From JAHEJE01 sp965216335 (lineage in GTDB: Bacteria > Pseudomonadota > Alphaproteobacteria > Rhizobiales > Aestuariivirgaceae), in contig OZ244154.1 in the NCBI GenBank assembly GCA_965216335.1, forward strand, positions 620,001 through 684,000: a stretch of DNA of 64,000 nt, read 5' to 3'. The translations under genes were made by a program, and so were the position numbers. Positions 18,078-27,174 of the stretch are shown here, piece after piece. The notes under the pieces are model-generated. The model saw only the letters and a list, made by a program, of their open reading frames with translations. It was not told where the DNA came from and did no database searches. How positions within the stretch are numbered: the first letter of the stretch is position 1; each line of letters opens with the position of its first letter.

Positions 18078-19520
18078 CTACATATGTATCACCCGCCCAC
18101 ACGCATCGAGAACGCTTTCGTGCATCATTTCCGATAGCGTCGGGTGCGGGAAGACGGTGTGCATTAGGTCTTCTTCCGTGGTTTCCAGCCCCATGGCGAC
18201 GACGAAGCCCTGGATGAGTTCGGTGACTTCGGCGCCGACCATATGGGCGCCGAGGAGTTGGCCGGTTTTCTTGTCGAAGATGGTTTTGACCAGGCCCTGA
18301 TCCTCGCCCAGCGCGATGGCCTTGCCGTTGCCGAGGAAGGGGAAGCGGCCGACCTTGATATCGTAGCCGGCCTCCTTGGCGCGCTTTTCGGTGAGACCGA
18401 CGGAGGCGACCTGGGGGTGGCAGTAGGTGCAGCCGGGGATCTGGTTCTTGTCCATCGGGTGGGCGTTGAGGCCGGCGATCTTTTCGACGCAGATGACGCC
18501 CTCGTGCTCGGCCTTGTGGGCGAGCATCGGCGGGCCGGCGACATCGCCGATGGCGTAGATGCCGGCGACGTTGGTGCGACCATAGCCGTCGATGACGACG
18601 CAGCCGCGGTCGGTCTTGACGCCGAGGGCCTCCAGACCGAGATTCTCGATGTTGCCGACGACGCCGACGGCGGAGATGACCTTTTCGACTTTCAGTTCGG
18701 ATTTCTGGCCCTTGGCGTCCTCTATGGTGGCGGTGACGCCGTCCTTGGCTTTGTTGAGGCCGGCGACCTTCGCCCCGGTCATGATCTTCAGGCCGGATTT
18801 CTCAAGCTGCTTCTGGGCGAACTTGGCGATCTCGGTGTCCTCGACCGGCATGATCTGGTCCATGATCTCGACCACGGTCACGTCGACGCCCATGGTGTGG
18901 TAGAACGAGGCGAACTCGATGCCGATGGCACCGGACCCCACGACCAACAGGGATTTCGGCATGGCCGGCGGCACCATGGCCTCGAAATAAGTCCAGACCT
19001 GCTCGCCGTCGGGCTCAAGACCCGGCAGGGCGCGCGGGCGGGCGCCGGTGGCGACGATGATGTGCTTGGCCTTGTAGGTGCCCTCGCCTGCCGCACCCTT
19101 GGGCTCGGGGTGCTGCGGCTGCATGGCCGGCTTGGAAGACTTGGTGACAGCGACTTCGCCGGGCTTGGTGATTTTGGCTTCGCCCCAGATGACCTGCACC
19201 TTGTTCTTCTTGAGCAGGTGCCCTACCCCGCCGTTGAGCCGGCCCGACACGCCGCGTGAGCGCTTGACCACGGCAGCGGCATCGAGGCCGGGGTTGTCGC
19301 ACGACAGACCGTAGGCCTTGGCGTTGTGCATGTAGTGGTAGATTTCAGCCGACCGCAGCAGCGCCTTTGTGGGGATGCAGCCCCAGTTGAGGCAGATGCC
19401 GCCAAGATGCTCACGCTCGACGATGGCCGTCTTGAGACCGAGCTGGGCGGCGCGGATGGCCGTGACATAACCGCCAGGTCCAGCGCCGATGATGATGACG
19501 TCAAAGGTGGTGTCGGTCAT
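18078..19520 (-). CDS. lpdA: Dihydrolipoyl dehydrogenase (E3)
   Basis: A 480-residue flavoprotein that reoxidises dihydrolipoyl groups of the pyruvate dehydrogenase complex with NAD+. FAD-binding GAGPGGY at 12-18, redox-active disulfide C43-C48 in GGICLNWGCIPTKAL, a central NAD-binding fold (VVGSGAIGIEFASFY) and the dimer-interface HPTLSEMMHE motif with the catalytic His. A 25-residue insertion between strands (about 146-170, rich in KPAMQPQHPEPKGAAGEG) is longer than in E. coli Lpd and occurs in some alphaproteobacterial members. It is the last gene of the pdhABC-DUF465-lpdA cluster. Confidence 0.96.
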   Translation of the reverse strand: MTDTTFDVIIIGAGPGGYVTAIRAAQLGLKTAIVEREHLGGICLNWGCIPTKALLRSAEIYHYMHNAKAYGLSCDNPGLDAAAVVKRSRGVSGRLNGGVGHLLKKNKVQVIWGEAKITKPGEVAVTKSSKPAMQPQHPEPKGAAGEGTYKAKHIIVATGARPRALPGLEPDGEQVWTYFEAMVPPAMPKSLLVVGSGAIGIEFASFYHTMGVDVTVVEIMDQIMPVEDTEIAKFAQKQLEKSGLKIMTGAKVAGLNKAKDGVTATIEDAKGQKSELKVEKVISAVGVVGNIENLGLEALGVKTDRGCVVIDGYGRTNVAGIYAIGDVAGPPMLAHKAEHEGVICVEKIAGLNAHPMDKNQIPGCTYCHPQVASVGLTEKRAKEAGYDIKVGRFPFLGNGKAIALGEDQGLVKTIFDKKTGQLLGAHMVGAEVTELIQGFVVAMGLETTEEDLMHTVFPHPTLSEMMHESVLDACGRVIHM

Positions 19521-19565
19521 GGGAGGTCATCCTTTGTGGTTGGGCGCAAGCCCGGCAATTTCCCC

Positions 19566-19680
19566 TCCCCTAGAAAAGGGGAGGGTTAGGGTGGGGATTG
19601 ATGGCGGTGCCCAAATACGATTTGCAAAATGTGTTGCACCACTATCAACCCCCATCCCAACCTTCCCCCTTTCTAGGGGA
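19566..19680. repeat. TTGCACC-core palindromic repeat, copy 2
   Basis: The arm TCCCCTAGAAAAGGGGAGGG pairs with CCTTCCCCCTTTCTAGGGGA, with a second inner pair GATGGCGGTGC / GTTGCACCACTATC. It lies between the DUF465 gene and lpdA, inside what is otherwise one operon, so it may work as a processing or attenuation hairpin. Confidence 0.85.
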
Positions 19681-19707
19681 AGGAGCCGTTTCATGCCTGG
19701 CGTGCGG

Positions 19708-19944
19708 CTACTTGCTCAAGCTTGCGAAAATCTGGTCTTTCAGCGCAAGGCGTTGTTTTTTCAGGGTTTCCAGGGACAGATCATCCATGGGGGCGATTTC
19801 CTGTTCGGCGTTGTAGACGATCGTGTTGAGCTCTTCGTATTTCTTCATGATCGCGGCGAAGGCTTCGTCGGTGCCGGTGAGCTCGGCGATCTTTTCGGCG
19901 TAGGGCAGGAAGTCCGAGGACATCTGGTCCGGGGCGTGTGTCAT
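19708..19944 (-). CDS. DUF465/YdcH-like small coiled-coil protein
   Basis: 78 residues from the ATG at 19944 (AAGGA lies just upstream), almost wholly helical: EKIAELTGTDEAFAAIMKKYEELNTIVYNAEQEIAPMDDLSLETLKKQRLALKDQIF. The central E-L-N-x-I and final L-K-x-Q-R-L-x-L-K-D-x-I pattern is that of DUF465 (YdcH). The function is unknown. It is placed 26 bases after pdhC, so it is probably translated from the pdh message. The frame opens 30 bases further upstream, inside the pdhC intergenic gap. Confidence 0.75.
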   Translation of the reverse strand: MTHAPDQMSSDFLPYAEKIAELTGTDEAFAAIMKKYEELNTIVYNAEQEIAPMDDLSLETLKKQRLALKDQIFASLSK

Positions 19945-19970
19945 TGAAGGTCCTTTCCTTGTCTTGACGG

Positions 19971-21278
19971 TCAAACCAGCATCAGGGCCGGTTCTTCGAT
20001 GAACTGTTTGAAGGCGCCGAGCAGTTCGGCGCCGAGGGCACCGTCGACGGCGCGGTGGTCGGTGGAGAGCGTTACACTCATCTGGGTGCGGACTTCAACC
20101 GCGTTGCCTGCGACCACGGCGCGTTTTTCGCCGGCGCCGACGGCCAGGATGGTGGCGTGCGGCGGGTTGATGACGGCAGAGAAGTTCTTGATGCCGAACA
20201 TGCCGAGGTTGGAGACGGCGGTGGAGCCGCCCTGATATTCTTCCGGCATCAGCTTGCGGGCGCGGGCGCGCTTGGCATAGTCCTTCATCTCATTGGAGAT
20301 TTGCGCCAGACCCTTGGTCTCGGCCTTGCGGATGACCGGGGTGAGAAGGCCGCCGGGGATGGCGACCGCGACACCGACATCGGAGTGCTTGTGCAGCAGC
20401 ATGCCGCCTTCGGTCCAACTCGCGTTGGCGTCAGGCACCTTCTGCAGCGCCATGGCCATGGCCTTGATGATGAAATCGTTGACCGAAACCTTGTAGGCCG
20501 GTTTGCCGTCGGCATCCTTGGGGGCGGCATCGTTGAGCCGGACGCGCACGGCCAGCAGGCTTTCCAGGTCGCAATCCATCGACAGGTAGAAATGCGGCAC
20601 GGTCTGTTTGGACTGGGTGAGGCGCTGGGCGATGATCTTGCGCATGCCGTCGTGCGGCACGACGTCGAAGGTGCCGGGCTCGTACATCTTGACGATGGCA
20701 TCATCAGCCATGCCGGGCGGCAGAGCGGCGGGCAGGGCGGCAGCCGGCGCCCCTGCCCTGGCGGTGCCATCCTTGGCGGCCTGCTCGACATCGCGCTTGA
20801 CGATACGGCCATGCGGGCCCGTGCCCTTGACGAGGGAAATGTCAATGCCTTCCTGTTTGGCGATGCGGCGGGCGAGCGGGGATGCGAAAACGCGAACGCC
20901 GTTGGCACTTGGCGCCGGAGCGGCAGCCGCCGGAGCCGGTGCAGCGGCTGGAGCGGCCGGCTCGGGCGCAGCTGCAGGCGCAGGCGCGGCGGCGGGTGCG
21001 CTGGCCGAAAAGCCTTCGAGCGCGCTGGCGTCCTCGCCTTCATCCAGCAGTACGGCGATGGTCTGGTTGACGGGGACATCGTCGGTGCCGTCGGCGACCA
21101 GAATCTTGCCCATGGTGCCCTCATCGACGGCTTCGACTTCCATAGTCGCCTTGTCGGTTTCGATCTCGGCCAGGATATCGCCGGACCTGACCTCGTCGCC
21201 CTCGGCCTTGAGCCATTTAGCAAGCTTGCCTTTCTCCATGGTCGGCGACAGGGCGGGCATCAGGATGGGTGTCGGCAT
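19971..21278 (-). CDS. pdhC: Pyruvate dehydrogenase E2, dihydrolipoamide acetyltransferase
   Basis: A 435-residue E2 subunit that moves acetyl groups from lipoate to CoA and forms the core of the complex. One lipoyl domain with the modified lysine K43 in IETDKATMEVEAVDEG, an Ala/Pro-rich linker (about 85-125), a peripheral-subunit-binding domain (about 129-166, VFASPLARRIAKQEGIDI) and the catalytic acyltransferase domain ending STDHRAVDGALGAELL with H408. The lipoyl domain is nearly the same as that of PdhB. The gap to pdhB is 15 bases. Confidence 0.96.
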   Translation of the reverse strand: MPTPILMPALSPTMEKGKLAKWLKAEGDEVRSGDILAEIETDKATMEVEAVDEGTMGKILVADGTDDVPVNQTIAVLLDEGEDASALEGFSASAPAAAPAPAAAPEPAAPAAAPAPAAAAPAPSANGVRVFASPLARRIAKQEGIDISLVKGTGPHGRIVKRDVEQAAKDGTARAGAPAAALPAALPPGMADDAIVKMYEPGTFDVVPHDGMRKIIAQRLTQSKQTVPHFYLSMDCDLESLLAVRVRLNDAAPKDADGKPAYKVSVNDFIIKAMAMALQKVPDANASWTEGGMLLHKHSDVGVAVAIPGGLLTPVIRKAETKGLAQISNEMKDYAKRARARKLMPEEYQGGSTAVSNLGMFGIKNFSAVINPPHATILAVGAGEKRAVVAGNAVEVRTQMSVTLSTDHRAVDGALGAELLGAFKQFIEEPALMLV

Positions 21279-21293
21279 GTCTGATCCCTCCCC

Positions 21294-22676
21294 TTACACA
21301 TACAACGCGGCTTTGGCCGCCTGGATGACTTCATCGACGTTGGGCAACGCCAGTTTTTCTAGGTTGGCGGCATAGGGCATCGGGACATCCTTGCCGGTGA
21401 CGCGCATGACGGGGGCATCGAGATAGTCGAACGCGTGGGTCATGAGCTGGGCGGAGATTTCCGAGCCGATGGAACACACCGGCCAGCCTTCCTCGACGGT
21501 GACGCAGCGGTTGGTCTTCTTGACGCTGTCGATGACGGTTGCGATGTCCATGGGCCTGAGCGTGCGCAGGTCGATGACTTCGGCCGAGATGCCCTCGCCG
21601 GCCAGCGCTTCAGCCGCGGCGGTGGCGTAGGTCATGCCGATGCCGAAGGAGACGATGGTGACGTCGGTGCCGGCGCGGGCGATGCGGGCCTTGCCGATCG
21701 GCACGGTCCAGTCATCGAGCTTGGGTACGTCGAACGACTTGCCGTAAAGGATTTCGTTCTCCAGGAAGATCACCGGATTGGGATCGCGGATCGCCGACTT
21801 GAGCAGACCCTTGGCGTCGGCGGCGGAATAAGGCTGCACGACCTTGAGGCCGGGCACCTGGGCGTACCAGGTGGCGTAGTCCTGGGAGTGCTGGGCGCCG
21901 ACGCGGGCAGCGGCACCGTTGGCCCCGCGGAACACGATGGGGCAGCCCATCTGTCCGCCGGACATGTAGAGCGTCTTGCCGGCGGAGTTGAGGATCTGGT
22001 CGATGGCCTGCATGGCGAAGTTGAAGGTCATGAACTCGACGATGGGCCGAAGACCGCCGAAGGCCGCGCCGACGGCGATGCCGGTGAAGCCGTGTTCGGT
22101 GATCGGGGTGTCGATGACGCGCTTGGCGCCGAACTCATCGAGCAGCCCCTGCGAAACCTTGTAGGCGCCCTGGTATTCGGCGACTTCTTCGCCCATCAGG
22201 TAGACCAGACCGTCGGCGCGCATTTCCTCGGCCATGGCATCGCGCAGGGCCTCGCGCACGGTGGTCTCGACCAGTTCGGTGCCCTCGGGGATTTCCGGGT
22301 CGGCGGCAACGGGGGCTGCGGCCGGTGCGGCGGCTTCGACGACCGGAGCCGCTTCGGCGGCCTGGGCCGGCGCCTCAGCAGCCGCAGGGGCGGCAGCGGC
22401 GGGTGCCTCGGCAGCGGCGGCGCTGACGTCCTCGCCATCGGCGGCGATCACCGCGATGGGGGTGTTCACGGCAACGTTTTCGCTGCCCTCGGCCACGAAA
22501 ATCTTGGCCAGCGTGCCCTCATCGACAGCTTCGACCTCCATGGTGGCCTTGTCGGTCTCGATTTCGGCGATGACGTCGCCGGAGCGGATTTCATCACCTT
22601 CCTTGACCAGCCATTTGGCCAGCTTGCCCTCTTCCATGGTCGGCGACAGGGCGGGCATGAGAATTTGTGTCGGCAT
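21294..22676 (-). CDS. pdhB: Pyruvate dehydrogenase E1 beta subunit with N-terminal lipoyl domain
   Basis: 460 residues. Residues 1-75 are a full lipoyl domain (K43 in IETDKATMEVEAVDEG), followed by an Ala-rich linker to about 130 and then the transketolase-like E1 beta fold. The extra lipoyl domain is a known trait of many alphaproteobacterial E1 beta proteins. With PdhA it decarboxylates pyruvate using thiamine diphosphate. The start has a purine-rich site (GGGGAGGGAC) upstream. Confidence 0.96.
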   Translation of the reverse strand: MPTQILMPALSPTMEEGKLAKWLVKEGDEIRSGDVIAEIETDKATMEVEAVDEGTLAKIFVAEGSENVAVNTPIAVIAADGEDVSAAAAEAPAAAAPAAAEAPAQAAEAAPVVEAAAPAAAPVAADPEIPEGTELVETTVREALRDAMAEEMRADGLVYLMGEEVAEYQGAYKVSQGLLDEFGAKRVIDTPITEHGFTGIAVGAAFGGLRPIVEFMTFNFAMQAIDQILNSAGKTLYMSGGQMGCPIVFRGANGAAARVGAQHSQDYATWYAQVPGLKVVQPYSAADAKGLLKSAIRDPNPVIFLENEILYGKSFDVPKLDDWTVPIGKARIARAGTDVTIVSFGIGMTYATAAAEALAGEGISAEVIDLRTLRPMDIATVIDSVKKTNRCVTVEEGWPVCSIGSEISAQLMTHAFDYLDAPVMRVTGKDVPMPYAANLEKLALPNVDEVIQAAKAALYV

Positions 22677-22691
22677 TTTCAGTCCCTCCCC

Positions 22692-23708
22692 TTAGGCGTC
22701 CACATAGATGTCGGTCCACAGCTCGGAAGGCTCCGGCTCGGGATCGTTCTGGGCGAATTCGGCGGCGTCGGTGACGATGGCGCGGACCTCGCTATCGATC
22801 TTTTTCAGGTCGTCTTCGCTGATCAGCTTGTTGTCCAGCAGCCGGCGCTTGACCTGCTCGATCGGGTCGTGCTCCTCGCGCATTTTCTGGACTTCTTCCT
22901 TGGTACGGTACTTGGCCGGGTCGGACATGGAGTGGCCGCGATAGCGATAGGTTTTCATTTCCAAGATGATCGGGCCGTTGCCGTCCCGGCAGTGGGCAAA
23001 GGCCTCGGCTGCGGCATCGCGCACGGCACGCACGTCCATGCCGTCGACCTGGCGGCCGGGAATGCCATAGACCGAACCGCGGTTGAACAATTCTTCCGGG
23101 TGCGCGGCGGAACGCTTGACGGCGGTGCCCATGGCATAGCCGTTGTTCTCGATGACGAAGATCACCGGCAGCTTCCACAGGGAGGCCATGTTGAAGCTTT
23201 CGTAGACCTGACCCTGGTTGGCGGCACCTTCACCGAAGAAGGTCACGGAGACGGCGTTATTCTCCTGATACTTGTTGGCGAGTGCCAAGCCAGCGCCGAT
23301 CGGCACTTGGGCGCCGACGATGCCGTGGCCGCCATAGAAGTGCTTTTCGCGGGAGAACATGTGCATAGAGCCGCCCTTGCCCTTGGAATAGCCGCCGCGG
23401 CGGCCGGTCAATTCGGCCATGACGCCCTTGGGGTCCATGTCGCAGGCCAGCATGTGGCCGTGATCGCGGTAGGACGTGACCATCTGGTCGCCATCCTGGC
23501 TGGCCATCTCGATGCCGGTGACGACGGCTTCCTGGCCGATGTAAAGGTGGCAGAACCCGCCGATATAGCCCATGCCGTAAAGTTGGCCGGCCTTTTCCTC
23601 GAAGCGGCGGATGAGGAGCATGGCCCGGTAGGCGTGCAGCTCTTCGTCTTTGGTGAATTCCTTGATGCCGGACGACTTGGCAGCCTTCTTGGCTGGACGT
23701 TTGGCCAT
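22692..23708 (-). CDS. pdhA: Pyruvate dehydrogenase E1 alpha subunit
   Basis: 338 residues of the E1 alpha thiamine-diphosphate fold. The cofactor motif is FFGEGAANQGQVYESFNMAS ... VIENN, and the substrate and phosphorylation-loop region is YRYRGHSMSDPAKYR. The N-terminal basic stretch (MAKRPAKKAAKSSG) precedes the fold, as in related alphaproteobacteria. It is first of pdhA-pdhB-pdhC-DUF465-lpdA on the minus strand; about 150 AT-richer bases separate it from ftsB and may contain its promoter. Confidence 0.96.
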   Translation of the reverse strand: MAKRPAKKAAKSSGIKEFTKDEELHAYRAMLLIRRFEEKAGQLYGMGYIGGFCHLYIGQEAVVTGIEMASQDGDQMVTSYRDHGHMLACDMDPKGVMAELTGRRGGYSKGKGGSMHMFSREKHFYGGHGIVGAQVPIGAGLALANKYQENNAVSVTFFGEGAANQGQVYESFNMASLWKLPVIFVIENNGYAMGTAVKRSAAHPEELFNRGSVYGIPGRQVDGMDVRAVRDAAAEAFAHCRDGNGPIILEMKTYRYRGHSMSDPAKYRTKEEVQKMREEHDPIEQVKRRLLDNKLISEDDLKKIDSEVRAIVTDAAEFAQNDPEPEPSELWTDIYVDA

Positions 23709-23862
23709 TCAACCCTCCCTGGCGCTGGCCCGCACGAAACATTTTTCGTTACGGTATCTCAGGGACAGTTTTACAGTGCTAAACGCATGAAAACCATAGA
23801 AAATTCAAAGATTAACTGGATTATGGTTTATCCGACTGTATTCAGTGCTGTTTTGGTCCGCC

Positions 23863-24150
23863 CTACTGGACGATCACATCATCCCGATGGGCAAAGCCTA
23901 GCACCTTGCGGGCCATTTCATCAAGCATGTCAGGGTCTATGCTTTCCGGCCGCAAAAGGGCGACGCGCGCTTCCAGCGTCTCCCGCCTGGCGCGAATGGC
24001 ATCGCGGCCATCCTGGAGCACCACGACATCGCTGATCAGCCGTGCCTGGTTGTCGAAGCCGCGCGGTCCGTACTGGGCGTGCCAGCCGAACAGGCCGAAC
24101 AGGCCGAGGCAGACGGACATGACGATGATATCGAACAGGTAGCGGCGCAT
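23863..24150 (-). CDS. ftsB: FtsB/DivIC-type septum formation initiator
   Basis: 95 residues from the ATG at 24150: one transmembrane segment (about 6-26, FDIIVMSVCLGLFGLFGWHAQYG) and a coiled coil (about 38-68, LISDVVVLQDGRDAIRARRETLEARVALLRPESID), ending with MLDEMARKVLGFAHRDDVIV. The LGFAHRDDVIV end is typical of alphaproteobacterial FtsB. The protein joins FtsL and FtsQ at the division site. It sits between eno/EEP and pdhA, its usual alphaproteobacterial place. The frame extends upstream through repeat DNA, which is not coding. Confidence 0.88.
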   Translation of the reverse strand: MRRYLFDIIVMSVCLGLFGLFGWHAQYGPRGFDNQARLISDVVVLQDGRDAIRARRETLEARVALLRPESIDPDMLDEMARKVLGFAHRDDVIVQ

Positions 24151-24269
24151 GTCGGGTCCGGGTCCTCTTCCAGCTACGAACTGACACAAGGTAACCGGGA
24201 CATGCTTAACAGAACATTGACGCCCTGCCCGGCCGTTGGCGGGTTCAGCACATGGCCGGCTGTCTTCTC

Positions 24270-24390
24270 TCCTTCCCCCAGAAAGAGAAAAGGTCGGGAT
24301 GGGGGTTGAAGGCGGTGAGAAACACAAAGGAATCGATGTTTTGCACCGCCATCAACCCCCTCCCTAACCCTCCCCTTTCTGGAGGAGGGA
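24270..24390. repeat. TTGCACC-core palindromic repeat, copy 3
   Basis: TCCTTCCCCCAGAAAGAG... pairs with CTTTCTGGAGGAGGGA, then GGGTTGAAGGCGGTG pairs with TTGCACCGCCATCAACCC. It has the same size and core as the copy at 19566; the two bracket pdhABC and ftsB. It lies in the 300-base gap between ftsB and the EEP-family gene, which otherwise shows nothing. Confidence 0.85.
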
Positions 24391-24452
24391 ACTGTTCGAA
24401 CCATGCCGGTTTCTTGTTTGGCAATGACGAGCATCGAGAGGCTTGGTGGTGC

Positions 24453-25700
24453 TCAACTCCAGGCGTGTTCGGCTTGATTGTCGTGCGGGATCGGCAGGCG
24501 GATCCAGATTGGCATGTGGTCGGAGACGTCGTACTCGAACTCCTTGTAGCGTGATCGCGACGGCCGGGCGGCGATGGCCGGGTGGGCATCGAAGAACAGC
24601 TGGACGAAATCGAACATGCCGTAGTCGTAGCCGTTGGCGCCGAGGGTTCCGGCCTGGCCGTTGAGCTGCGGCGGCGGCAGGCGGCGGTCGGTGGCGAACA
24701 GGGCGATCTGGTCGTAGGTCTGGTTGCGGCGGGCGTTTGAGCGGAACACGCCGGGCTGAGCCGGGTGCTGATCGAGGAACGGGAAGTTTGTCTTGGCCGG
24801 AACGCCCTTGAGCTGCTTTGAGTTGATGTCGACGATGAATTTCTCGATTGCGGCGCGGCGGATGTCGGTCTTTTCAAAGTCGAGGTTGAGGTCGCCCAGC
24901 AACATCAGGTTCGGGGCATAGTTCTTGTCGCGTTCGCGGGCCCGGTCGAGCAGCCAGGCGAGCAGCGCCTTGAACTCCAGCTCGCGTTCGTGCTTCTGCT
25001 TTGACTTGTCACCATACATCAGATGCGCATTGACGGCGGAGAACTCGTACGGCGCGGCCTGCCCGCGTGGCTTGACGGAAAACGATGCTGTGTGCGGCGA
25101 ACGGATGAACTGGACAAAGCGCGGCAGCACGAAAGGCGGCTTGGGCAGCTTACGTTTGCCCTGGGCCTTGCGCGCGGCGTTCTTCGTGTCCCATGCCTCG
25201 AGATCGGTTCGGCGGGTATCGAAGGCGTCCTCGAACTGCTCGCGGTGATCGTAGAGTTCGGCAAAAATGGCGCTGCGCTCGAAGGTGATGTCGGAGGCGA
25301 GTTCAGTGTGTTCAATCCGCCTGGTGTTGATCAGGAAGGCCAGCCGCTCGCGCGCGCCCGACCGGCCGGGCACGCCGCCGGCGATGTCGGAGACCACCAT
25401 CCGGTAATCCTGGCCGAGTCGGTCACGCAGATGGCGCAGGCTTTCCAGCGAATCCATCACCTCCTGGACGGCGATCAAGTCGCATTGCCGGCAGAACTGC
25501 TCGATCAACTGCCAGGCACCATCGGTGCGCGACGCCTCGCCCCTAGAATTGGTCAGGGCGCCGAACTTGCGGATGTTCCAGGACGCCAGCACCACGGATT
25601 GCGTGCGGCGCTTGGGAATGCCGTAGTCTTGCGGCGATGTGGATGACGCATTCAGGCGCTGGAAGATGGCGGTCCATTGCGCCTGGGTGAACTCGGCCAT
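24453..25700 (-). CDS. Endonuclease/exonuclease/phosphatase (EEP) family protein
   Basis: 415 residues from the ATG at 25700 (GGGAGG lies upstream). EEP landmarks in order: VVLASWNIRKFG (Asn metal ligand), DLIAVQEVMD (Glu ligand), LMLLGDLNLDFE (Asp/Asn pair) and YDVSDHMPIWIRL (final Asp-His). It probably cleaves phosphodiester bonds; the substrate cannot be told. Two long insertions relative to DNase I (about 150-230 and 290-330) make it larger than most relatives. It has no signal peptide, so it is cytoplasmic. It follows eno by 68 bases. Confidence 0.82.
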   Translation of the reverse strand: MAEFTQAQWTAIFQRLNASSTSPQDYGIPKRRTQSVVLASWNIRKFGALTNSRGEASRTDGAWQLIEQFCRQCDLIAVQEVMDSLESLRHLRDRLGQDYRMVVSDIAGGVPGRSGARERLAFLINTRRIEHTELASDITFERSAIFAELYDHREQFEDAFDTRRTDLEAWDTKNAARKAQGKRKLPKPPFVLPRFVQFIRSPHTASFSVKPRGQAAPYEFSAVNAHLMYGDKSKQKHERELEFKALLAWLLDRARERDKNYAPNLMLLGDLNLDFEKTDIRRAAIEKFIVDINSKQLKGVPAKTNFPFLDQHPAQPGVFRSNARRNQTYDQIALFATDRRLPPPQLNGQAGTLGANGYDYGMFDFVQLFFDAHPAIAARPSRSRYKEFEYDVSDHMPIWIRLPIPHDNQAEHAWS

Positions 25701-25768
25701 GCGGGCCTCCCGGGTTGCCACCTCTGCAGGCCGGGAGTTTACCGCGACCGCTTCCGTAAGGGAAGGCC

Positions 25769-27043
25769 CTAGCGCAGGATGGACCGGCCGGCATAGACCG
25801 CCTGACTGCCGAGTTCTTCCTCGATGCGGATCAGTTGGTTGTACTTGGCGAGGCGGTCGGAGCGGGCCAGCGAGCCGGTCTTGATCTGACCGCAGTTGGT
25901 GGCCACGGCGAGGTCGGCGATGGTGGCGTCCTCGGTTTCGCCCGAGCGGTGCGACATGACGGCGGTGAACGATGCCTTGTGGGCCATTTCGACGGCTTCC
26001 AGGGTCTCGCTCAGCGAGCCGATCTGGTTGACCTTGACCAAAATCGAGTTGCCGGCGCCTTCTTCGATGCCGCGGATCAGCCGCTCGGTGTTGGTGACGA
26101 ACAGATCGTCGCCGACGAGCTGGCACTTGCCGCCGATCGCCTCGGTCAGGGCGATCCAGCCGGCCCAGTCGTCCTCGGCCATGCCGTCTTCGATGGAGAT
26201 GATCGGGTAACGGGCCACGAGGTCGGCGAGATAGTCGGCATTCTCGTCGCTCGACAGGCTCTTGCCCTCGCCCTTCATCTCGTACTTGTTGTTCTTGAAA
26301 TACTCGGTCGAGGCGCAGTCGAGAGCCAGGCACACGTCCTCGCCGGGCCTGTAGCCGGCGGCTTCGACGGATTTCATGATGAAGCCCAGGGCATCGTCGG
26401 TCGAGGCGATGCCCGGAGCAAAGCCGCCCTCGTCGCCGACATTGGTGTTGTGGCCGACCTCCGACAGGCCCTTCTTGAGGGTATGGAAGATTTCCGAGCC
26501 CACGCGCACCGCATCGCGGATGTTGGCGGCGGCAACCGGCATGACCATGAATTCCTGGATGTCGATCGGGTTGTCGGCATGTTCGCCGCCATTGACGATG
26601 TTCATCATCGGTACCGGCAGGGTGCGCGCCGACGCACCGCCGACATAACGGTAAAGCGGCAGGCCGGACGCATCGGCCGCGGCCTTGGCGACGGCCAGCG
26701 ACACGCCGAGAATGGCGTTTGCGCCCAGGCTGGACTTGTTGGGCGTGGCATCGAGCGCCAGCATGGTACGGTCGACGAGGATCTGGTTCTCCGCATCGAG
26801 CTCGGTGATGGCGTCGTAGATTTCTTCGTTGACGGCGGCCACGGCCTTGGTGACGCCCTTGCCGAGATAGCGCTTCTTGTCGCCGTCGCGCAGTTCGACC
26901 GCCTCGTGGGCACCGGTCGAGGCGCCGGACGGCACGGCGGCACGGCCGAACGAACCGTCCTCGAGCGTCACATCGACCTCCACGGTCGGATTGCCCCGGC
27001 TGTCGAGGATTTCGCGGGCGTGGATGTCGATGATGGCGGTCAT
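25769..27043 (-). CDS. eno: Enolase
   Basis: A 424-residue glycolytic enzyme converting 2-phosphoglycerate to phosphoenolpyruvate. It starts with DIHAREILDSRGNPTVEVDV, and the substrate-site motifs SGASTGAHEAVELRDGD, VGDEGGFAP and ILVKVNQIGSLSETLEAV and the MSHRSGETED motif are all intact. Its position upstream of ftsB and pdh genes, on the same strand, is standard for Rhizobiales. The promoter must lie in the 131 bases shared with divergent queF. Confidence 0.98.
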   Translation of the reverse strand: MTAIIDIHAREILDSRGNPTVEVDVTLEDGSFGRAAVPSGASTGAHEAVELRDGDKKRYLGKGVTKAVAAVNEEIYDAITELDAENQILVDRTMLALDATPNKSSLGANAILGVSLAVAKAAADASGLPLYRYVGGASARTLPVPMMNIVNGGEHADNPIDIQEFMVMPVAAANIRDAVRVGSEIFHTLKKGLSEVGHNTNVGDEGGFAPGIASTDDALGFIMKSVEAAGYRPGEDVCLALDCASTEYFKNNKYEMKGEGKSLSSDENADYLADLVARYPIISIEDGMAEDDWAGWIALTEAIGGKCQLVGDDLFVTNTERLIRGIEEGAGNSILVKVNQIGSLSETLEAVEMAHKASFTAVMSHRSGETEDATIADLAVATNCGQIKTGSLARSDRLAKYNQLIRIEEELGSQAVYAGRSILR

Positions 27044-27174
27044 GGGGGTCGTCTCTTGAATTGCAGGAGTGAAGCCGGCTCTTTACCCTGCGCCGGGGGC
27101 GCTGGCAACATGCCGATTGACGCGGGAACGGCGCGGTTATTGTGCAGGCGGAAAGAAGCGGCTATGAGCAGGCC

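Noticed and set aside
18243..21284. Long plus-strand frames antisense to lpdA and pdhC
   Set aside because: Shadows of high-GC third-position bias; no domain, no start site.
21435..24035. 866-codon plus-strand frame antisense to pdhB and pdhA
   Set aside because: Composition (Gly, Asp, His and Leu runs) is that of an antisense frame of GC-rich genes, and the minus strand encodes clear pyruvate dehydrogenase subunits.
24453..26333. 626-codon frame as one protein
   Set aside because: The part upstream of 25700 is a shadow of enolase; the EEP domain begins at the ATG at 25700 with a good ribosome-binding site.
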